Shown: positions 57,526 through 64,000 of the stretch, piece by piece
Layout: each line of letters opens with the position of its first letter
How positions within the stretch are numbered: position 1 is the first letter of the stretch
Assembly: GCA_965178125.1 (NCBI GenBank)
Contig: OZ237735.1
Span: 2,542,001 to 2,606,000, forward strand
Length of the DNA stretch: 64,000 nucleotides
From: Bilabrum cf. latius
Lineage: Eukaryota > Bigyra: Bicosoecida > Bigyra > Bicosoecida
Direction: 5' to 3'
Program-made: the position numbers and the translations under genes
Notes under the pieces: model-generated
Seen by the model: the letters and a program-made list of their open reading frames with translations, nothing else
Databases searched by the model: none
What the model was told of the DNA's origin: nothing

Positions 57526-57643
57526 GACAAATTTCGACGTTAACAGCCGGCACGAGGCAGTACGGCAAATGTCTTGGGAGCCCGCCAAGACCTGCTGGCT
57601 GCACGTCACGTGATTGGATTGGATCTGGAATCGCTCATTTGAC

Positions 57644-58710
57644 TCACGTATGACCAGACTCATCCAACGAAATGCTAGCGCTCACTGCCGCCCCTCCATC
57701 TGCCTCGTCTTCGACAGCCCCGCGGCTTCCACCCTCGCCCTCGCCCGCCCAGCTTTCCTCCTCTTTCGCCATCGAACGCAGCACCTCCCTTGACCCCAGG
57801 TCAGCGGCGCGGATGGGCTCGGGCATGCGGTGCTTGCAGCAGCGGCGGACCAGCTCCGTAGCAGTGTGGAGAGACACCCTGTGCCCTACTGAAACGAAGA
57901 TCGGGCGTTTACTCCCGCTCTTGCCGGACAGGAGGGCCGCGCACAAGGGTTGCTCGTCCACCGCAGACCGCACCACTAGGCAGTCTTTGGAGACGTCGCT
58001 TGGCTCCTTAGGGACCGGCTCGCCTTCCTTAGCAGAGCTAGGGCCATCTTCTTTTGCTTCACCTGCAGCCGCGGCACACGCAGGTTGTTCGCTCCCGAGC
58101 AAGTGCTTGCTAATCGCGCATGCGACCCCGTCCTTGGTGATGCCATCGACATGCAAGAAACTCTTTCCCACACCGATAGTCCGGACGCCAGCTACCACCC
58201 CAAAGTGGCATGCCAATCCACAACGGCGTGGATGCAATGCACCATTCCCATCAACAAGCCACACGTCTGGTTCTGGCAGCTTCTTTTCCCGCCGAAGCCG
58301 ATCCAGCAGTGACTGTAGCGGTGGCTGCTCCCTGAAAGCCAAGAATCCGGAGATATAGGGCTCTTCCATGCGTATTGTCTGCATTACGGATCCAACAAGT
58401 TCCAGGGAGGGGAAATTCAGCACAGAAAGGCACGCCAATGCGTCGTCCGAGCCCTTCACAAACGAAATGTCAGTTCCGCCGACAAATTTGACGCTGTCAA
58501 TGTCAAAATCTGGGTCATTCGAATACTGAATTCTTTCTCGAATCGTATCCTGGGTTCTGCGGGCGTGTGTGTGGGTTCGGAAGCAAATCATGGAGCTTAA
58601 ATCGGGCAGGCGACACCTGTGTCCAATTGTCAGCCTTCTAACGCCTTCCATTCCGTCTGAACTTTATCGCTAACTTCTTTGTCGGCTACAAGACCTCCAG
58701 AAGCAGCCAT
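57644..58710 (-). CDS. ENDOV: Endonuclease V
   Basis: Exons 58710-58643 and 58556-57644, with an 86-nt intron (GTTAGA...CCCGCAG); 326 residues, TGA stop, no TAG. Splicing joins MAASGGLVADKE...QTEWKA to TQDTIRERIQ, restoring the W...Q N-terminal helix of the family. Catalytic features: Asp in KFVGGTDISFVKGS, Glu in FLAFREQP, Asp in VWLVDGNGALHPRRCGLACH. The other conserved block is TIGVGKSFLHVDG. Endonuclease V cleaves one phosphodiester bond 3' of deoxyinosine in DNA or, in animals, inosine in RNA. An insertion of about 35 acidic residues sits before the final strand (CAAAAGEAKEDGPSS). It is longer than the bacterial enzyme and comparable with eukaryotic ones. It is divergent from the TTLL gene across 150 bp. 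Read without the intron, the ORF would begin at an unlikely upstream ATG. Confidence 0.95.
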
Positions 58711-58860
58711 TTCGGCCCTAGCCTAGTAAATTCGATCAACAGTGCCGTTCTTGGCACGACTTGGCACGGCGAGGGCGTGACGATAGCGGCCGAATCCGAT
58801 GATAAATCCCGCGAACATTCTAGGCATGGTGCCCACCATACCATTTTTGTTAAAATCTGA

Positions 58861-61800
58861 ATGATGGCAGGGCCAGTTGACGTCGAGCCGCTACAAGGTG
58901 TTGGCGATGTCCCCGATTCGTTCCCATTGGTGCCACCAGATCGAATCCGCGTGCTCGATACTCCCTTATTAGAGGCGTCCCTTCTATAGCTTCGCCCCAT
59001 GATAACTGGTCTGAGTGCGACATTGACAATCGATGACAACGTGAGCCCTCATCGTTACCCTTGCGCTAAATCCTTGACTACATCGATCATTTGAATGCAA
59101 TGTCATCCATAGCTATGACCTCACAGCCAGGACAGGACGTATCCCACCGTAAATCAGCAGGAGTGTTTGATCCCAGCGCTGATGAAGATGAGGGTGGCAA
59201 GATGGAAGACGAGGAGGCTCCGGACCTAGGCGCTCTGTTGCAGTACGCCAAACGGCAGCTGGAACTGGTGCGCGCCGAACTTGATCGAAGGAATGACCTC
59301 AGGAGACAAGATGCTGCACAGTCGAGAGTAGAAGCTCTACTGCGGCGAGTGGAAAGTGGAAGCAGGCCTTGGGCTGCAAAGGGCGAGGACAGAGACGAAT
59401 CGGATTCGACAAGCACCGCAGGCAGCCCGGCATCGGACGACGACCGGTCATCAGGGCCACCAGATGAAGCCGCACGTGCAGACGACCCGAAATTGCAGCC
59501 AGATTGGTTACGATCTGACGGCAGCGCAGCCGACTCGCATGGCTGCGGTGGCCCAGTGTCTCCCGTTGGGCAGCTGCTCCCCAGGGCGGGAGGAGGGTCT
59601 GGGCCCGTGCGAGGACCACCTCCTGCCCTGAGTGCCGGTGGCAAAGGTGAGCGTGTGCGAGCCCGTGCCTCTTCTTCAGGCCGGGCTGGGTCTAAGAGGC
59701 GGCGGTCGGGCACCACTGCTGGCTCCGGCGGGGGTGCGGATGACGGGCTCATGGGCGGCGGCGTGGCCGTGGTGATGGCTCCGCAGTCTGCTGGCACCTG
59801 GGGAGGTGCTGGCGCCGGGGCAGCGGGTGCTGGGTCTGACCTCGGGCTTGTGGATCCGATTCTGGAGACGATGGAGCGGTCCCTGCAGCAAGCGAAGGCG
59901 GGTCGGAAAGCGAGAGCGAGAGCTGGCACTAGCGCCGGAGCTATGGCCGCCGCTGCCGCTGGCAACGGCAAGGCTAAGGGCAAGGGCAAGAAGGGAGCCG
60001 GGGGCAGTACTGCTGCGAGGAGATCAAAGGCAAGAGGTAGTCGCGGCGGGAGCCGGGGAAACAGCTCAACCTCTGGAGTGAGTGACGCAGACGCTGACGA
60101 GAGCAGCAGGCCGGGTCGGAAGCAAGGCACCTCGAGGCTGGGCAAGCTCATACGATCCAAGAAGAAACGGGAGACGGGCTTCGATGGCGGTGTCGTGCTC
60201 GAGTCAGGCGGGGCCATTCGGGTGCGCAACTGGGGCGATGCGGCAGCCAAGCGGCGCAAGGCCCGCAAAGCCAAGGAGAAGGAGGAAGCTGCGAGGCGGG
60301 CCAAACTGGAAAGGAAATCCTCCAGACCAGGCGACAGGGAGAGGCCGTGGAGGACGGCGCAGTCGAAGGGGGCCGCAGTGGCATCGAAACGAAAGACACC
60401 GAAGGGCAGGAGCGGGTCTTAGACCGATGCAAAGCGCAGAGATAGCAAGGTACAGGACCAAGGGGGCTTACCCGCTAAAGGGTTTAGGCCGGGTTGCCAG
60501 TAGTCCGGAGCAGACGAGGGCGAGGTGGATGCACCGACAGGGATGGAGACTAAGCCCAGGCCTGCGTCACGAGCCGCCTCCAAGTCAGTCGAGCATGCCA
60601 CACCGCCAAGACCAGCGCGTGCAGACCAAGCAACCTAGGAGAACCGCTCGCAGATAGAAGAGGCACAAAAGCGTGGCGCTGGCCAGAGCCCGACTACCGA
60701 GCCGTCACGCCCCGCGCTGGACACAAGTCATGGACCTACTGCAGCTAATGTAGCCGGCGGATCGAGCCGAAAGGTCGACTCCCCTGCATTGATGGAAGCC
60801 ATGCCGCCGATTGATGCTGCGCAGCAGTCGTAGGAAGGCAGCAGTGCAAAGGATTCGCAAGCATCACGGGGCAGTATGGCTCAGTCTCTCGACAAGGCTA
60901 GAGGAGCTAGAGAGGTTGCGAGGAGCGCATCCTAGGAGAGTACAGAGCGTGATCGAGGCACCGGGCCTGCCGCAGGTGACACGCTCACTTTGACGCTGCC
61001 CGATGGAAACACAACCATTCGTCCTCCCTTGCCCCCAGTCGGCGGGTCTTCCTCTGCGCCTCCATCTGCTTGCCATCCGACGGCTACTTCATCACCACGG
61101 CGAGAATAGCAACAAGTGGCTGCGGGCCCTGCAGCTAGTCTAGATTACTCAACGACTGGTACCATCAACACTGCTACAGATGCACCACTAGACGCAGCAC
61201 ATCTACCATCGAGTGAGGCGGCTTAGAGCGGCGCATAGTTAACGCAGCCCGCAGAAAACAACGCAGGCGTGCCTTATGCACGCGTATAGAATGAGATCGG
61301 CGTATCTAGACCGTCTGTCGGCGTGTCAAGCCTGGGTCAAACTACAGAAGACTGTGGTGCCGAAGAAAGCGCAGTCTCTACGGTGGTAGTGCAGGCTGGT
61401 GATGCCGCTGCCAGAAACACGGGCAGCACGACGTGCATCACCGCGAATTCTGCTATCGAGTCGCAGCAAAGATCCATTGAGGCATAGTAGCCGAAGACCA
61501 ACTCATGTGCCGCGGCTGGCCAATCAGAGCCCCTTGTTGGCACCACCCGCCAGCAAATGCCTGCCGGTGGTGGCTCCAGTTCTCCGGGCTCCCCCGGACT
61601 AGCCAGCGACCAAGAGAGGCAGGCAGTCACAGGCTTTAAAGGAAAATCGATGCCAGCGGCAGGCAACGTGCCTGTCACGCGTCCCATGTCACGAGGTGCA
61701 GATCAAGCAAGTCCGGTCAGTTCTGCGGATGAGAGCGGTCCCCCAGTGCAGCCTGCCTTGCCTAACTTACCAGTCGATGCAGTTGGCTCGATTGATGGCA

Positions 61801-64000
61801 CTTCTATCGGTCAAGAGGAGCAAGGGGCCAAAGTCGCTTGTATTTCATCATCATCATCATCATCGGTGCCAGTAGTTAGCAGCCCTCGGTCGCCCCGCGT
61901 CGATGTGTAGGCTGGCAGAATCATCCCTAGCAGCAGCACGGATGCATCCCGAGCGGCTGCGCACGAGAGCACCCAGCCAACCATCAGCTCTTCGGCCCCG
62001 GTCGAGGTGGAAGGCAGAGCATCGAGGGGGCTTGCCTTGGTGGCCTCTTTGGGAACGATGGAGCCCGACACCGGCGAACTCGTGCAGAGTGACATTGGTG
62101 ATCGAGATAGTACCATCTGCGGAGACGGCACCCAGGGAAAATTGTCGCGTGAAGACAGAACGAAGGAGCAGGAGCATGTTGGATCTTTGGTGGGGGTGCA
62201 GCCAGATCCCAGGCGTAGTGACGGGGCCTCCGCGGCAAGGCAGCGGTCACCACCACCACCAAGTGAAGAGCAGCTTCGAGTCCGTGCGATGGACCCCGCG
62301 CCCATGTATCCCCACCCAATCGGTCCACAGGTCCCTTCATATTCTGGTATTTATCCGGAATTCTCTGCCATCTTCACCGGGTGCATGGAGGGGCTGTCAG
62401 CGATCGGGCAAGCGGTGCGTGGCGGCCACAGTGGCCAGAAACGAGGCAAGCGCATCAGGGCGCAGAGGGCAGACGCGGTCCAAGCAGCAACGTGCTTCTT
62501 GAGCATACTCCAGGCAGTCAAGGCTCACGATGTGGAGGCTGCCCCTTTCCAGGCGCCTCGCGGCAGCCTTCAGGGCCGCCTCACTCGAGAGGCCTACGTG
62601 TCGCTCATTGCGCCGGTGCAAGCGGGCACAGGTGAGAGCGACAGCGGCAACGCGGGAGGCTCCGCGGACACCACCGACTCAGACGACGCGGACGAATGCC
62701 CGCCCTCGCCCTCGCCTTCTACTCGTGGATCCAGCGATCACGAGGTCGACTCTGTACCCGGGGCCGATGACATCTGGTGGTCAAAGGCGGGCCAGAGGCT
62801 GACCGCGCCGGATAGCGGACATGTACTCAGCCGAGGAGACGCAGAAATCTCCGCTGGGATTGCGGCGCTGCGCCGGAGGGCAGGCAAACCGGAGGCAAAG
62901 CCGGCTCATGCTGCCACTGGGATGATGGCATCGCACGCAAAGCACCCCCCAAAACAGCCCGCTGTTTTGCCGCCGAGTGCAGCTTCCCACAAGGCGGGGC
63001 GCGGTAGATCCTCACGGGACATTATTAGAGCACAAGGAGACTTGCGCTCATCCCTGGCAAAACTGAGAGCCCTGTACACACTCGCCACGGACGATGAGGC
63101 ACTGCAAGGCAGGCCAGCCAGTGCCCCCAGCCAGAGTGCCGGCAACGAAGGCTCTGGATTCGCCCTGCCTGATCCACCGAAAGCTTCGTCTCTCGAGCAC
63201 TTTACTCGCGTCTTTCGGGTCATCCGGAATCGAAATGAGGTGTATTCCTTGGTCTGCAACGCGTTGGCGACGTGGGAGCGCCCGCCGAGCAAGCGCCGGG
63301 TGCAGCTCCAGGAGGATGCGGCGGCCGAGGGCAATCAGTCCTCCATGTGGCCCACTCTCACCGGGGGTGGCCTCTGGAGGGAAATGCACTGGGCGCTTGA
63401 CGTCACTCCCGGCTGGCACCTCCTGTGGTCCTGGGGAAAGCCGCCGGTGCAGCGATCCAAGCTGGTGGTCTGGCAGAAGGTGAACCACTTCAAGCACGCC
63501 AGAGAGCTCTGCAGGAAGGATCTACTCAAGAAGAACCTGGGCAGGTATCAGTGCCTGGGTGGGCGCATGGCCAGGGCATTCACCATCATGCCGCCTACCT
63601 TCGTGCTGCCCAAGGAGTACCTCGCGTTCGCTGAGGCGTTCGGGAAAGAGACCTACGGGGCCATGTCGGGCGACTCGGTGGCGGCCTATGCTACGACCAA
63701 TCAGAGCACGGCTCGCACAGTGGCTGCAGCGGCGGCAGCTGCGCTCTCCGCCGGAAAGGGCGTAGCACGAGTGGGTGCTGCTTCGGCAGCCGGGGCGCAG
63801 GCATAGGGTGGAGCAGGACCTAATTGGTGGATCCTCAAGCCCGTGGGCATGTCGAGAGGGCGAGGGATTGAGCTGGTCACCAGCATCGAGGACGTGCGAT
63901 ACGGCCAGGACTGCGTGCTGCAGCGGTACATCCGGAACCCTTGCTTGCTGGATGGATACAAATTCGACCTTCGGCTCTACGTGCTGGTGACGTCTTTCTC
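58861..64000 (+). CDS. TTLL-family tubulin glutamylase (5' and middle; 3' end outside window)
   Basis: Exon 1 58861-59040 and exon 2 59127 to beyond 64000, with an 86-nt intron (GTGAGC...CACAG), phase 0; at least 1684 residues. Exon 1 holds one sense TAG. Exon 2 holds 13 (60420, four more before 60940, then near 61107, 61224, 61233 and 61287, the doublet 61485/61488, 61908 and 63804) and no TAA or TGA. About 1400 residues of disordered Ser/Ala/Gly/Gln-rich sequence precede the TTL core: WHLLWSWGKPPV, VVWQKVNHFKHARELCRKDLLKKNL, PPTFVLPKEYLAF, then WWILKPVGMSRGRGIELV, VLQRYIRNPCLLDGYKFDLRLYVLVTS. These are the ATP-grasp binding elements of TTLL4/5-type enzymes, which ligate glutamate to tubulin tails in flagella and cilia. 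The TAG at 63804 lies only 9 codons before the WILKP strand. The catalytic C-terminal part is cut by the window edge. Confidence 0.93.

Noticed and set aside
58686-59039. A 117-residue minus-strand ORF between ENDOV and TTLL
   Set aside because: It overlaps the well-spliced first exons of both genes and has no family features.
1-64000. Treating the many TAG interruptions as pseudogenes or sequencing errors
   Set aside because: Only TAG, never TAA or TGA, occurs inside genes. It is spread through 14 genes on both strands without frameshifts, and catalytic motifs are intact.
1-64000. UAG as leucine or glutamate instead of glutamine
   Set aside because: TAG replaces CAG/CAA within polyQ and Gly-Gln tracts, fits a QxW motif, and aligns with Gln in Rpn5. 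I saw no site favouring Leu or Glu.
1-64000. Programmed readthrough or pyrrolysine at UAG
   Set aside because: Up to 26 TAGs occur in one gene, without context conservation, and no gene uses TAG as its terminator.
1-64000. A bacterial operon, phage or defence island
   Set aside because: GT-AG introns, 5S rRNA with pol III terminator and eukaryotic housekeeping genes rule this out. No insertion sequence or integrase is visible.

Overview
This is a GC-rich stretch of nuclear DNA from a unicellular eukaryote. It has spliceosomal introns (mostly 85-250 nt, GT/GC-rich with clear GTRAGN donors), a 5S rRNA gene, and proteins such as a proteasome lid subunit, the splicing factor IK/RED, SURF6, a calcium-dependent protein kinase (CDPK), a tubulin glutamylase (TTLL) and a polycystin/REJ/GPS receptor. 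CDPK plus TTLL plus polycystin point to a flagellated or ciliated protist or alga. I cannot place it more precisely.

The central observation is that the window does not use the standard genetic code. Nearly every recognisable gene is cut by in-frame TAG codons, often inside conserved domains, and never by internal TAA or TGA. Reading TAG as sense merges dozens of short ORFs into 16 coherent genes, with roughly 110 sense TAG codons by hand count. Every gene whose end can be seen stops at TGA (12 genes) or TAA (2 genes). TAG falls where glutamine is expected: inside polyQ and Gly-Gln repeats, in a ricin-type QxW motif, and at two Gln positions of the Rpn5/PSMD12 family. I therefore annotate with UAG=Gln and UAA/UGA=stop.

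Layout, left to right: (1) TRIP4/ASC-1 zinc finger + ASCH + AlkB-like dioxygenase fusion (-, 1-5089, runs off the left edge); (2) secreted GH31 glycosidase with a beta-trefoil insertion (+, 6283-9177); (3) giant RanBPM/Gid1-like SPRY-LisH protein (-, 9295-16140); (4) cysteine dioxygenase (+, 16406-17525); (5) membrane protein with FNDPPGFDD repeats (+, 18258-21022); (6) multipass membrane protein (+, 21291-22640); (7) 4.2-kresidue FG-GAP/REJ/GPS polycystin-1-like receptor with nearly three tandem copies of a 1.67-kb exon-intron module (+, 22774-36867); (8) CDPK (+, 37069-39378); (9) LYR protein (+, 39470-40055); (10) IK/RED (-, 40132-42516); (11) PSMD12/Rpn5 (-, 42663-45099); (12) SURF6/Rrp14 (-, 45281-47431); (13) large Gln/Gly-rich protein (+, 47635-53142); 5S rRNA (+, 53278-53395); (14) large helical protein of unknown role (+, about 53476-57525); (15) endonuclease V (-, 57644-58710); (16) TTLL-type glutamylase (+, 58861 to beyond the right edge).

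The genes are unrelated housekeeping and signalling genes, not an operon or defence island. Packing is tight: convergent pairs are 76-118 bp apart and most divergent pairs share 150-265 bp. The biologically novel 'system' here is the recoded UAG. Two protein architectures (TRIP4-ASCH-AlkB and FG-GAP-REJ-GPS) are also notable.
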